A program made the translations under genes and the position numbers. Below are positions 11,668 through 25,560 of a DNA stretch of 64,000 bases, in pieces. The DNA is from Gymnorhina tibicen (taxonomy: Eukaryota; Chordata; Aves; Passeriformes; Artamidae), in assembly GCA_013399875.1 (NCBI GenBank), contig VXAZ01001749.1, positions 467,429 to 531,428 on the forward strand. Direction: 5' to 3'. Each line of letters begins with the position of its first letter. Within the stretch, counting starts at the first letter, position 1. The notes under the pieces were generated by a model. The model worked only from the letters and a program-made list of their open reading frames with translations, made no database searches and was not told the DNA's origin.

Positions 11668-14600
11668 GTATAGCTGAGCCAAGCTGGGTGAAAACTCCTT
11701 GCACTTGTGTCTGTACTTCCTTGAAAACTGCGTGGCTTTAATATCCATCACCTTCTACGTAGGGCAGCACAGTGACCAGTTCATTTTTAGGAATGATTCC
11801 ACGTGCCATCTGGTACCACTGGCTAATTGCCTGAAAAATGCTATAAAGAAATTTTTTCATGCAGCTCCATATGAAGAATCCATCTATTTTTTTCCCCTTT
11901 TGTTCCCACCTCCAACAGTCACTGAGGATTCATCCAGGAGCTGCATGGAGGAGTGGTGCAGCTCCTGAGGTGAAGGGTCAGGGTGAAGGCAACAGTCAAG
12001 GCCTTTGGGCTGCCAGAGGTCCCTCACCACACCTCTGCCATCCTTGGAAGGGGAAAGTGTTAGTCCAGACAAAAGAGACTCATATTTCTCCAGTCCACGA
12101 AACCCAAACCTCTCACGCTGCCTGCACTGCGGTGAGCTGCTGTTCTGAACACCTCAGCAATTCCTTCCCAAATAACCTAATGTTGAAGACTGTCCAGATG
12201 GTGGTCAATAGCTGCTGCCCTGGCAGACCAGTGATGTGTTTTGGGGAGAGGTGCTGCTTGTCCCGACACTGGCGGACACACAACACATGGAGCGCCGGCT
12301 TCAGACAAAACCTGGGGCTCTTCAGCACCTTTGTCCTTCAAGTGACTCTCCCAGATCCTGTGCTAAGCCACTCATCCGGGAGGAACACCTGTTTCAAGAA
12401 AGTCTTTCCTTTTGGACAGGATTGACTAAAAATAGCCTGGATCCAAGCAGTTGCTGGTGAGCTTCCAGCGTGTCTCAGCTGTAAAGCTCCAACATGAGGC
12501 AACCGTTCCTGGAAGAGCGGTCTCGTAACATAGTGCTGGAGGAGAGTTACAGGAAAGGGCCACCCTGTTCCTGGCTCTGTGTCCACAGCAGGTTTAGGTG
12601 ACAATAAGCATCTCCCTGGCCCTGCGAAAGCCTTTGCAGGGCATTTGGGGCTTTCTGCTGCCATCGGTCAGCTGCCACCTGGCCACCGACACCTCTCTGG
12701 TGCTGCACATGCGGCCAAGCAGCTCCCAGAGCCCCCCAGGGCTCTCCCATCTGCACTCACAGACCCCCAGCTGTAGAGACACACATCCAGAGAGATTTCC
12801 TCCTGGTGGTAACTACTGGATCTGCTTCAGAACAGAAGTCCCTAAGTAAATCCAGCACTGAGTTAAACTGAATTGAAGCTGCTTTAGAGTCAGGGGAAGG
12901 GCTTCTGTGGAACAGGCACCGCAGCCATGATGATCCCTATGCCTCTGTACTCCCTCATTAGGTGCTTTCTGTCTCGTTACAGGTAATAAATGACTATTAT
13001 TAATATAATTTTCATTTTTTCCCTAATAATTCCCTGAACTCATCAGCCTTTTCTGGTAATAAAACACCTCCCTTGTGCCCTGTTTCACCTGCTTTAATAT
13101 TACTTCATGGGAGTTGTTATCTCCTAGAAAACATTGCAGCGCACTGGAAAACTGTGGGATAGAGCTCTGTGGGGTATGTACAACACACAGCCCCCTCCCA
13201 GCCAACCCATGCACAATGTGCTGATGCTGTGCTTCAAAGCAGCATCTTGAGTTTAACTATTTAATAAAGGCTCACAACTGCTTTCTTAGAGAGCCTACAT
13301 CTATAATTATTTTCTTCATGAAGTAATTTTGGTTTCACAGGTAAACACCAATCTCAGCAATTTCCACTTTTAATACACAATCTGATTTAGGACCAAACAT
13401 CCTCTGCCTGCTAAATAGGTATTTATTACAAACAAGCCAGCCTGACACCCTTCCTCACCACCCAGGTTTTCCCCTCCCCATACAATAATTATGGTTCTGG
13501 GGGGAAAAAATATGTTACAACACATGCCTGAGGGGGGCCCGAGCAGTTTAACAAGGTTTAATTACAACATTAGCAGTGTGGGGGAGGCATACAAGTAAAC
13601 AAGTCATAAATCAACTCTTAAAGGAGCAAAATAAGCCCCTTCCACCCACGCTGACTGCAGATTGCACTGAACAAATGGTGTCCTGGGATGCACAGGAGGT
13701 TTGCAGATTTGCGTGCCATCAAGCTGGTTACAGCCACAAATGTCCCCAAGTGCTGGGTGCCACCTCCTGTCCCCCCAGGACTGACCCTTGCAGGGACGGG
13801 GTGCTCCTGCTCCCTCGTCCCACACAAGATTGGAGATTTTCCCATGAGCTTTTTCCACCAGGATCAAGGGGCTCCTGTCTGCTTGGCCATGGGCTATTAC
13901 ACTCATCAACCCACTGCAAATGGTGTCATCTCTCCAGCTTGGCTTCCTTATGGAAGCAGCGATGGTCTGCAACACCTGGACTGGTTTTTCAAGAGGAACT
14001 TAGGGAATTTCCGTGGTGACGTGGCAGCTGGTGTCACCCTGCCCACATGAGGGGATTGGCATCAGATGCTTGTCCAGAACCACTGTGGTCAATAAACCGT
14101 GAGTTAAGAAGGATTTACATGACAGTGTGAGAGAGCTCTTAAGAGCTGTTAGAGTGTGTTTAGTGATCCAGCTACAAAAATGTGCCAATGTGCTTGATAA
14201 AAGATTTTAACTGCTTTAAAATATAGTTATGGGCTATTGCATAAAGGAGAAACAATATCTTAACTATTCACAGGCATTGAATGGGCTTTACTTTATCATG
14301 TGTTACAGTGATTTATGCAACATATAAAAAACAATTGTCAAAAATGTGGAAGTAAAATTCGAAGCAAAAAGCACAGCCATTAGTTCTGATAACATCTGGT
14401 AACGTGTTAATGCAGGGGAAGAGAAACATCAGTGCTGCAAATGGAAAGGGACCATTCAGCAAACTAAACTCTTCATTGGGAAAAAAAATTCCACAGAATA
14501 ATAATTATCCATTAGCTTTAAAATAACCTACAAGTTAACAGCTGTTTTCATAGAATATCACATGTTTTTCCAGGGAAAACAAATCTATCACTAAGTGAAT

Positions 14601-17600
14601 TTGTATTTCTTATGCTCTTTATTTTCTTGATTAGGTCAAAACAAAACCTTGTTGAAGACAGAAAAAAAGATGCCTTAGAAGAATAAAGGGTTATAATTCA
14701 GTCAAGGTTTCATAATTGCACTGCATACGCACTGCAGTGGAAAGAGAGCCTTGAGACTGAATTAGTGCCTGAAGATTTCGTGCAAAATCCTTCATTGTTA
14801 CACGGCCTTGCCAGTTCATATTTATGTGGTTTATGAGGTGTCACGTAGTTGTACATTTTAATCTCCTGGCACTGAGTTTATTGCTGAGAGGACTGCAGAG
14901 CTGGAGGTGTCAGAGGAGCAAGGGAAAGCAAATTTGTGAATTAACACCCTTATCCTTATTTCACTGGGTTCTTTATGCAGGACCCTACAAATGTCTGTTG
15001 CCCAGATTTTCTGGGCTCTGGGGTGCACATGGATGGGGTCTGAGCCAGCAGAGCCAGAGGAGGAGAAAAGCACGTCCCAGGGAGCGGGGCAGGGTGCAGC
15101 AGCTCCCCTGGGCCACCAGCCACACCAGGTCTGGGTGCAGTTCACTGCCACAAGCAATGGGAGCAGCACTATGGTTCAGCACCAGGACTCTGCCTGGCAC
15201 TCAGTGCTACAACTCCAGCTGTAAATTTAACTACAGATATCTTATTCCCATTTAAACAATGTGTCATTAACCTGTAACAGTGGCAAAGTGTTCCCACTAT
15301 TAGCTTCAATGTGGTGAGTGCACAAAGTGGTATCAAGCCCCCTGTTCCACTCGGAGGAAGGTATAAATACCTTAAATACCTTCTATCTGTGTGTGTGTAT
15401 CTCTCAGGTGGCTCTGGAGGGGAAGTGGCAGCAGGAGATGGGATGATGGATCCATGTGAGCTGATGCGCTTTTCTCTGGTGTCTCAGCACCTGCCGTGTG
15501 TTGGTTTGCTCACGAGCTGGAAGTTAGCAGGAGAAATCAGTAAAAGATGACTCCTTGGAGCACTTTACAGACTGATCGGACACTTCCTTGCATTGGCATG
15601 TGAGGATTCACAGATCATATTAAATGAGGTGTAATGCATAGCAAGTGACATTACAGGCACTGCAATGTATCAATGGCACGATGAGCTGCCAGGCCCTCAC
15701 CACCCCCAGCCCCGCTGTCATGGCAGACACCCATGGGCAGGATGAAGCTGTTTCAGACAGAGATGGAGGATTCTCCATGGTTTGCACTGGGCTGAGTGCA
15801 GAGCCCCAGACTGGCTCTAAGTGTGACAGGGGAAGGGTCCCTTGCTCGTATGAAACACGTCTCTCATAATAACATCTGTCGTTGCTGCTCAGGACACGAT
15901 GCCCTGGGCTCGCATCTGGGGGTCTCACAGCAAGGCCAGTGTTTAGCTCTGGCCCCTTTGGTATCACCCCAGAGAAGGCAGCACTGGGGCTGGGCACCCT
16001 GGGACCCTTGAGGCACTGGGAGAACTGTGTGGCACTGCAGAGGAGCAGCAGTTCACTGAGGATGGCAGGAGCCCTTCATGGGTGTCCAGAGTGTCCCACA
16101 TGGCCCCTGTCCATCCCTGTTTTCCTCTGCTCAATCCCAGCAGTGTGATGGGCAGCCCCAAGCAAGGATGCACCTGCACATGGTTGGAATGACTTGATTT
16201 TACCCTACTAACATTTCAGAGCATTGACACAATGGTATTCCTCCTCAGAGGCTCCTCTCAAGCCCCAGCAAGAAAACAGCAGCCTAATGTACAGGAAACT
16301 TTTGCATGGGATGTTTCCTGAGCTTTATGTATTCATTAGAAAATTACTCAGTGCCATAATAAATGCATCCAGAGCTTTGATATTTTGCACATCAGGTGGT
16401 AAAACAGTAGCTGTGAATAGATTGCCTGTATGAAGGTTTCTGCCTTGAGTGCTGCAGCAGCAGATGGTCTAATAAATATGCAGTGCTCTAAAACGACGTC
16501 AGTAATTTCTGTGACCTCAGGTTTTTTGGTCTCCCACGCAGATAAAATGCACAATCATCCAATAATAAACTTTTTCATCAAAAAACCCCCTAAGCAGTGT
16601 AATGTAAACCTCTTTTGAAGTACACTGGCAGTTTGTACTGGGAGCCTAGCTGGGTTTCTTTATGAAAAGTATTTTGCTGTGGCTCTATGGGTCAGTGCAG
16701 AGGACCCACTATTGGCATAGCCTGAACCTCTTCTCTGGCAGTGGCCAGGAGAGGATACCTGTGAGGACTGGGATGAGAACACAGTGTCAGTCCCCAGGAG
16801 CACTCCAGCCACAAAGCAAAAGTAAAATTGCTTTTTATTTAATGGCTCTTGATAACATTTTTCTTCTGCTGTTTTGTAACCTGTTTCTGTAATCTTTCAA
16901 ACCTGTCTGTTCTTCAAAACTCCTGGTGAAAGAACATGATAACAAACTAAAACCCTGAGATCTGCTGAAGATGCCACAGCTGCAGGGATGGATCACCAAA
17001 TGCTCTGGCTTCAGCAGAATGTTCTGCCCCTCTGCAGCCCACGCTGGACTGTTGTGCCCGATGGCCAGGAGCCAACAGCAGCTGTTCAGGTGTTGACATG
17101 TCCTTTCTCTTCCAGTGCTGAGGGGATTTCTGTGCAGAGATCTTGTAGGACACCAGAGCAGGGGCTGTGTAAACAGAGGGACCTATCTGGGCCACATTTT
17201 GACAGAACTAGAAAAAAAACCTTTATTACAAGAAGAATTCTGGTGCCCTTAGAACAAAAAAAAGGTGAAACTTCTGAGGAGCCATGCTCAGCTGGGACAC
17301 CCGGTGTTTGCACTGGCCTTGTACTCACCTCCAAAAATGTGTCTCAGCACCTCAGCCTCCCCAGCCCAAGCCCACTCTCATCTGCCATGTAGACCGGATG
17401 GCACATACTTGGAAAGGGATTAAGAGCATCACAAGGCTGTTGATGGACCACTGATTTACCACAGGAACCTTCATAATCATTCTTACCATGTAGTTTAATG
17501 CCCACAAATTATTTGTACGCTTGAAAAGTGTCAAACTTGGAAACAGAACTGCTTTTAGAGTGGTGTGATAAGAGCAAAATCCTGCTCAGGTCTTTGTATC

Positions 17601-20600
17601 CTGGACTGCTGCATGTGAGCCCCTGGGAGCTCACAGCTGTTCCTGGGTTTCATCCAGGACTTCTGCATTTGTGCTGGTGATGACCTCTGCAGCAGGATCC
17701 CCAAACATCACAGTCAGAAATGCCTGTACAGCTGCTAATGAGCAAGTTAAACACCAAATAAGAAGAAATTACAAATATTGTTGTTACACTTGCATATTCC
17801 CATGGGTATCATGAAGCCAAGCTTTCAGTTTATCAGGGAACTCATTTTAAATAGTTTTTCTCAAGGTGCCAAGAAAAGTGGCAGATATGGATGCCAAGTT
17901 TCTATAGTAACCATGAGAAAAGCAGTGATTATCAGTAATACCACATAGGAAAGACAGACTGGATTGTCTTTTCATTTTACATGTAGCCCATTGCTTAAAA
18001 AAATTAAGCCCTTTTTTGAAAAAAGAAACACTGTGGAAAAATAAATTGGATATGAAATGCATTATGCAAAATTATTTTCAAGGATTTTCCAGCCTGTGTA
18101 TCCTTGCCACTTGATTCAGTGTTTAGAGGATGTGCCTCTGAACAGAACGCTTTATGGCTGAAGAATATGTGAATAATAAAGCATGACTTTTCATATTTTC
18201 TCACCTAGTAACCCAGGCAGCAGAGGAGAAAAATCAATATTGATTTCTTACTGTAAGCTCCTTAGGACAGAGTGTGTTCTTTGTTTGGCATAATGAGGCT
18301 CAGAGGTACAGACAACACTTGGGTACAGCACTGCAAGATTATGAAGTCCTGGAGCGGCTTGGAGGAGTACACATGGTGCACAAGGTACCAGGTTGTCAGT
18401 GACCTGTACCTCAGGGCTGCTGCTCTCCACAGACACCTGAAGGCTGAAACCTGGTAATTTGGTTGGACTTTGGAGAAAACCCTGGTAGATGGACCTAAGA
18501 GAAAAAGAATGCGAAATGAGGAGAGTCATTCCAGCAGCATAGAAACACACTGCTCTGGGCTGTGCTTTAAAGCAATAAAATGTGTTTTAAAGATTTCTTC
18601 TTCCTTCTGAACTATCTGAAAGCTGGTTGATTGTGTTTTTTAGCAAGCAGAAACAAGGCAGAGATATCAGTCACATCTCACATGTGTAAGGAACATAGAA
18701 AGGCCTGAGAGACCACTTGATTGACTTGTGATCTGCTGACTCCAGCAGCTCTACCAAGCTAACTTCAATTCTTCTATTTTTAATGCAGATCCAAGGAACA
18801 TTAATGAAGCCTTATTAAAATTTACTGCATTTCAAAATTTCTGTTCCCAAAAATCATAACTGATGCCGGGTTTGTAGAAATAAATCCCTGCAGTTTCATT
18901 AACCTGAAACTTTATGCCCAGACACAGGTATTTTTACCTGTTGGAAGGCAGGGTCTAGTGAGAACTGTGTGATTCTTGTGGGCTCAAACATTACATATGA
19001 CTGCTAAGAGCAAATCTGTGTTCCTCATCACTTGCCATAACTGCTGGCTTTGACAAATTGACTCAACAAAGTGCCTGCTGCGTGTCAGCACTGCTTTAGT
19101 TTGAGGTTCACAGGATGATGATTAAGAAAAACATTGTGAGCAAAACTCAGAGCCCTCGTGAGCCTCTCGTGCTGCTCAAGCCAGAGGTGTTGTTCACAGC
19201 ATCAGGACAATCAATCCCCATGGATGCTGAAGACATAAGGCTGCTAACTAGAACACAAAGGGCAAGGATCCCAAACTGCTGATTTTGAAAAGCAGGTTAC
19301 TACTGCTTACCTATAAAATATTGCTGTGCTAATGACAAGAAAACAGATCCTATTTGTACTTGACTATGAACTGGGAACAACAGACTCACTCTGAACCTAC
19401 TGTCACTACTCACCTGACTCCTTATCTCATTAAAGGTGGGGATAAGTGCATGGAGTGTCCAAGGACTCCCTTTTGCCCAAGCTTTGGATGCCTACTGGTG
19501 CACTCCTGTATGTGACAGGCTAGTGACTGACTGCTATGAAGCCAGGACAAGCATAACCACCCAGATAGGCGCTGGCAGACAATCCCTCTGACACCAGTTT
19601 GCAGCCAGTATTTAGCTGGGTTCTTTTCTCCCAAGAGAGTGGCTAACTCAGAAGCATCAGGTGCTGCCCTGGAACACCCAACCTCTCCTGTGAGACATGT
19701 GGCTATGAAAGAAAATTAATAACATGTTTTAAATACCCTTGCCACAGACTAAGGGAGTGTGGTCCTGATCACTAAATGATGCCAAAATGGCAAGATATGC
19801 ACAGGCAGGTACAAGCCAGCATCTGATTTTTGAAAGTCAAAATTACGATTTCATTGAACTTTTAAACTGATGATGGCATTAGCAAGAACAGGTACAAATC
19901 TTTCTGGCTAAGGCGGGGTAAGTAAATTATCTCAGTGCAGTATCTGTCTTCCTGTGGATTTCAGTGCTACTCTTCCTCGAATCAATTTGTGATGATATGT
20001 TTGTACCTGCCACAGAGCCAAATACACAATCTGATCTTATGCCAAGCCACTATTAACAACTGCATTTTCAATTGATTCTAGGATATTCATTAACTGGGAT
20101 CCACAATTACATATAATTTACAGGCATATAATTTTAAATCACTTGCAGTGAGCTTACTAAGCTTGCTTTATGACATTCAAATACATTATTCTTAAAAATT
20201 CACTGAGTAGTCAGCTTGAAAATAATTACAGTGGGTAGCACTGGATATAATCAAGCAGAAACTCAGAACAAGAATCACCAGAAATGCCTATAGATCACTT
20301 TTGCCACGTGACTTTCACATTCCCTTCAGCTGTCTCCAGGAAAGTGTTATGTACTGAACTGGTGGACTCCAAAGCTGTTCCACTGACTCCACTACAACAA
20401 AACTCCTTGGACTTCTTGTGTCATGGACAACTCACAAGCGACAGTTTTTCTCCTATACCTGGCAGCTGATGTTTTAATGATTTATTTACCCTTTAGGCAA
20501 GTGTCCTGTTGGTGGGGGGATGCTCTTGGCAAGCAGCACTGCACTTGCTCTGGGGCTCGGAATGTCGGGCACAGCTTGGAGCCAAGCAGCAGCCAGAAAC

Positions 20601-20904
20601 ATCAGTCAGGTTAACTGGATTTTAGAGGAAAGTACAGTACACAGTATCCATGCACAGTAATAAATCCATGAATAAATAAAACAAATAAAATACATACACA
20701 GTATTTGACTAATTTTATATAATGATTTCATTTTCAAATGCTACATATGGTCTCTTTTTTATCTGTATTCTTTCTCTATGATCAGAAGAGGTATTTTACA
20801 TACCATAAAAGCAAAATACACAGTGATGCAGGTGATTTAAAACTCCAAGTTGGAACTTGAGGACTCTCACTGAAAACCGCACTGAAATCCAGTACAGATA
20901 TGTT

Positions 20905-21500
20905 AAATGAATTGCATTATTTTATTGCAAGGTGTAATGGAGAAACTCACACAAACATGTTCGACCTGTGCTCCAAGCACAGCCTGCCACATGAATCACA
21001 TACACACCTCCTTGCTTTACCTGAAACAAGACTCCAGTTTTTGAGCATTGGACCAATCCCTCACATCTCTTCAGGCCTGTTACAGCTGTAAAGCCGATGG
21101 TAGCTGATACCCTCAGCATCTCACACCAATTACACAGTAAGCAAGTAATGTTTTGGTTTTCTATTTGAGTAAAACCATAATTTACACATAAACACCACCA
21201 ACCTTCTTGATTCAGCTTCATTTGTTTTCATATGGAAGCTGTGAATACTGGAAATAAATTAGACTAACAAATAACTGTCTTAGACACAAGGAACTTTTAT
21301 GCTATGTGATTTTCCACTGCATTACAATTTAATGGAAAGCTATAAAAATAAGACACTGTTTGCCAAATATATTAATTTGGTTGCAAAACTATTGTTTAAT
21401 TTAAGTTTTAAGTTATATAATAAATTATATGGCTCAGTCAGATTTTGCAAGAAGTTAGAAGATAACTATGAATACAAAATAATATCCTCTGATATTCTGA
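20905..21500 (-). other. CFAP20DC: Probable CFAP20DC 3' UTR
   Basis: This is AT-rich sequence directly downstream of the stop codon. The first canonical AATAAA on the minus strand below the stop is at 20921-20926, which gives a 3' UTR of roughly 0.6 kb. A second AATAAA at 20481-20486 could serve a longer transcript. The end point is inferred, not observed. Confidence 0.5.
20921..20926 (-). terminator. Candidate poly(A) signal AATAAA for CFAP20DC
   Basis: The minus strand reads TTGCAATAAAATAATGC. It is the first canonical hexamer below the stop codon. The downstream sequence is only weakly GT-rich, so use of the site is uncertain. Confidence 0.4.
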
Positions 21501-21613
21501 CTATGCCAATTTGTAGTATTTTCCAGAATTTGGGTCAAAGTAACAGTTCAGACATGGATCATACAAAAGAGTCAAAACTTCCTCATCTTCTTCAGCACTG
21601 AGATGATCTTCAC
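21501..21613 (-). CDS. CFAP20DC: CFAP20DC last coding exon with stop codon
   Basis: This is the terminal coding exon. The acceptor is aagtggaaaaagtaag-like upstream sequence ending ccacttcacacag in the minus-strand reading, two bases complete a split Gly codon, 36 codons follow, and the stop is TAG at 21501-21503. It begins [16 protein letters not shown] and ends [17 protein letters not shown] followed by KLA and the stop. I recall the [10 protein letters not shown] core and a GKYYEL ending in human C3orf67. The tail has the spacing of the aromatic YDP-x(n)-G-x-YY repeats found in OCRE-type modules. The acidic run followed by this aromatic tail is the most distinctive C-terminal feature of the protein. 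The 3' UTR continues to lower coordinates. Confidence 0.92.
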
Positions 21614-24344
21614 CTGTGTGAAGTGGAAAAAGTAAGAATAAATCACTCTTATTCCCTCAAACAATAACATGGAAGTATCTTTCTGTCAGATGTGAGATTT
21701 TTTCTTTCAAATGTATAATCTTCTGACTTCTGAATTGTTGCCTTCAAGATAACAGCAATTCACATTTTTATTATATTTCTGAAGACTTGTACTTAACTGA
21801 GGTGAAAAGAGGTCAGCTGGAGTTCACTTAACAACCGGACTTTTCAAAGTCCAATGGAGCAGTTCACCAAAAGTACCTTTACTAACAGTAGATCAAAGTA
21901 TTCTTAAGTGGTATTTTCCTCAATAACCTTAATAATTTTTTAGCTTTAACAAAGACAGTCAGTGTGTACTTAGGGCCTGTAAGAATGAAAGAATTTGCAT
22001 GTCTAGTATCCATTATGCCACCTAAATATCCAGGATAGGTAAATCTGTACAAAATATCTTTTAGTATCAGAGAGGAAGAAAGATTCTTCCAGACAATAAA
22101 AATTTTAAATCTAGCTTGTCTAAAGTTATATAAAATGCAAGAAAGTTTTCAGGTAACAAAAATGAGTCCTTAGTCTAAAATACACTGATAAAGCCCTACA
22201 GGCTTTTCTTACAGATGCTTTATAAATTGTAGCTTCTTTTCTGAACCTGTCTTTCATATAAACTAAATCTAAGTCATAAGATCTACAGCTTTTCGATAGG
22301 AGATAGATTCACAGTTGAATGCAACCTGTATCTTGAATTTCATCATAACTGTTCATCCCACACTTAGCCTGCTAATACCGAGTGCTTTGTATGCCCTAAC
22401 GCTTCATGAGAAGTAATGGCCCGTTATGCAAACGGCAATGGTTTCAAACATTCAGAGTCTGTTTACAGCCAGGATCACACAGCAATATATAGGTTACATT
22501 ATCTGGAGACCAGAAAGTAGGTTGGTGCATTTGATGCATACAGAAGCATGCACTTTATCCTTTTAGAAGAGATTTCATTTTTGTTTCCTCAGTAGCATGT
22601 AACGAACACCATCAGAAAGAAACTGTCTTTCACTGTAACCAAAGATAAGAAGGTAAAGCCAAATTGTTTCCCTCCCTGCTTGTGGGTGCTTCATCAGGCC
22701 TAGGAAGCTAAAGGAGGTTAACAGGGATATTTTGTTTGGACAGCTCTTGGGAAAAGTTATGCAGTGCAGAAAGCAGGTGAAGCACTGAATGTCTTTTTCT
22801 CCATTTCAGATCACAGTACACAAGCAAATGGTGTTCATGCCTCACTCCCTCACACAGCCTTAAAATTTCACCTGAAACCATGCTGTTATTTCCACTGCAT
22901 TCTTCCTTTTATTATTATGCTTTTCAATGCCTATGCTTTGCTTCAAAATTATTCTCTTTTCTCTCCTAAGCTTAAATGTCCCTCCCTCTTTACCTTGGAG
23001 CTGGCCATTCAACATACTCCCTGGTTTGAGTTAGGAATTCTTCAGACCCATCAGAGGTATACCTCTTTCCCTGTGTGTCTTGAATTCATTCCAAATCAGA
23101 ATTATATTGCATCCAGGACTAGCTGGATTTATACCTTTATGTCAATAATTCCCTGCATATATTTTCATGTGACCAAAAGGAGAAAGTTTTCTAGACCTAT
23201 CTTGTTTTTAATGTCAGGCTTCCTTCTTTCAGCAGCTCACAAGACCCCCAAATGCATTATAAGGCATTTCTAGGTGTTGCAACAAATTTCCAATGGCAGC
23301 ATGGAGTATTCAGTTCTGAGCAGACATATGAAAACCTCACTGCTGCTCTTCTTCCTAAATAGAAATACTACTTAAATTAAGTGACATGCTTCTAAAAGAC
23401 TCCAACAGTATGTAATGGTTGTGTTAGAAAGTGTCTTTCTTGTTTCAAGTGGGCAGCCTGACCATATGTAGGAAAGAAGTGCTTGTGGCCAAATTAATTG
23501 ATAAACAGGTCACTTTCAAAGAAAATTTCCATAGCTGTTCATGTTGCCACCACCCACATTTTAGAGGTTGAAGCTGCTCAGAATTGCATGAAAAAACCTC
23601 TTGGCTGTTTAATTTGCATGTCAGGGTGAAAGCAAAATCAAAGCTTTTGTTCTTAAATCACAAAAAAATTAAATGGTATTTTAGGTGAGAAAATAACTTG
23701 ATTTTAAATGAAAACTGAGGTCTGTGATATACATTACAGAGGGATGAGTATTTTTTTGTTGAGCTGGAAGAGGACTGAAGGTAGCTAGTACCTATAAATA
23801 CCTGCTATATTAAATGAAATGCTGTCCCACTGAAATCAGGGGAGCTATTGTTTTTCTGGAAAAAGACTTGATCAAGATGTCTAAGTCTATATAAAAAAGA
23901 ACAGGGCAGGCATGTGGCAGCTTTTCTGAACTCGGAAATGAAAGTACAAATAATTGTGTTGTTATTTGGATTATGTCAACAGTGTTTACACAGTCACCAC
24001 AGTCTGGAGAACTAAACTAAATTGTTTACATTTTCACAGAAATATATTTTTACCATATTCTAGGTTTTAATATTAGAAAACATCTTGTAGCAAATCTCAC
24101 TTTGAGATACATGGTTCATATTCTGATGCTGATGGAAGTCAAGTGCACTGCAATAGCTGTCAGCAGATGGTGTGCTAGAAAGAACACTGCTGATATTTTC
24201 TCCAAGATGACCCTTGAACACTGAACTACAGTGCTCAAATCTATACTGTAATGATGCACTGCAGGATTACCATATGAATATTGTCAGCAGCTGTAGCCCA
24301 AAAAAGAAGACTGTATGGTTCCTAGAGATTTCATAACCTTATCC

Positions 24345-24362
24345 CTTGGTCTTAAGACCAAG
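24345..24362. repeat. 18-base perfect palindrome
   Basis: CTTGGTCTTAAGACCAAG is its own reverse complement, with no spacer. It lies in the last CFAP20DC intron with no associated gene. Confidence 0.9.
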
Positions 24363-25560
24363 ACACCATAAAATAAGTTCCAGGGAATTTATGGCTCTGT
24401 CACTGTCACTTACTGTGGAGACTTTCTTGTTATGTCAAGATAAATGAAATTGTCTATACCTCAGAACTATCAATGCCCAATAATGGAAAAATTGATGGAA
24501 ATTTATCATATTTATGAGTCTAAATTTTCCTCTTATTTTATTGGGAAACCTGTTGAATAGAAGACTACTCCTCATTGCATCGCACCATTTAACTAATGGA
24601 TGGTGCAAATGTTAAGAAACGAACTACAGAGTGAAATGCTTTCTTAGAAAGGAATCACCTTTTCCCTCAAAGTTAAGCCTCAACTTAAAGATTTTTTTAA
24701 AATGCAAGAATTGACAAATTTTTATTAATTTACTAATGCTATACTATTTTCCTTTAAGGATACTTTTAGATAAAATTCCTATCTTGAATACACTATGACT
24801 CCTTGCAGATTTGCAGTGCTGATAATATGCTTCTGTTATCCTGTGATACTTGGAACACTGGAAAACTGCACAGCCAGAGAAAATAATCTTGGGACACTTC
24901 CCAACATGAGAATTAAGTAATATTCTAATGTGATAATAAAAAGTCAAAAAAAGGTGAGGGTAAGCAAGGCAGCAGAATTTTCTGGAATGGATTTGAGCAT
25001 TCAGTTTGTTGTTCAGATCTGATATGTAACTGTCAGTAATGAACCAGCTCTTTTGCCACACAAATAACTGACCTCGAGTGAAGTGATTAAGGAAAAAGTT
25101 TTTCCCAAAGTCCTCACAGAACACAATTTATTTAGCACCTCTTTTAAAAATGATACTCCAAACCATCTAGTTACCATGGTCCATCAGGATTTTTTTTAAA
25201 TCAAGGTATCCAGGAAAACACCCAGATTCTAATGTTTGATGGGGATGATCTAATCTGACAGGACTTTATCACACAGCCCTGAAGCTTCTCTGCTACTTTC
25301 ATAGAGAGGGGTGTCCAGTAGTTCAGAAAAAATCCAGTCTGTCCTGTTTGGGGAGGGAAGGTCATGGAATGGCTTTGTCTTTCTCTCTCATTCTTAGAGA
25401 AATGATCACTTCATTACAGCAGGTTTTCTTGAGTATCTGGAGATAGAAAAGTTTCTGTATGAAGTTACCAAAATAACAAACATCCTACATATACATGATT
25501 CAAAATTTGACTGAATGAAGGTACAAAAATAAAAAGCCAAAATAAAAAGCTATGGCGTAT

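Larger units (their letters stand above)
7519..20480. other. Intergenic flank downstream of CFAP20DC, no gene recognised
   Basis: About 13 kb without a recognisable exon. It holds an AC microsatellite at 11.63 kb and an 18-base tandem duplication at 11304-11339. I looked for the genes next to the human orthologue (FAM3D and FAM107A on one side, FHIT on the other) and recognised none of their coding segments. Base composition shifts from GC-moderate to AT-rich towards its right end. Confidence 0.5.

Noticed and set aside
13576..14050. 147- and 120-codon overlapping plus-strand frames and a 123-codon minus-strand frame
   Set aside because: All overlap one another in different frames, with no recognisable protein. 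They are best explained as chance frames in GC-moderate non-coding DNA.
18670..18830. Possible old interspersed repeat (AAAGGCCTGAGAGACCACTTG region)
   Set aside because: Similarity to any known repeat was too vague to support a call.
1..21000. Coding exons of FAM3D, FAM107A or FHIT, expected from human gene order
   Set aside because: I scanned for their best-remembered conserved segments and did not find them. They may lie beyond the left edge.
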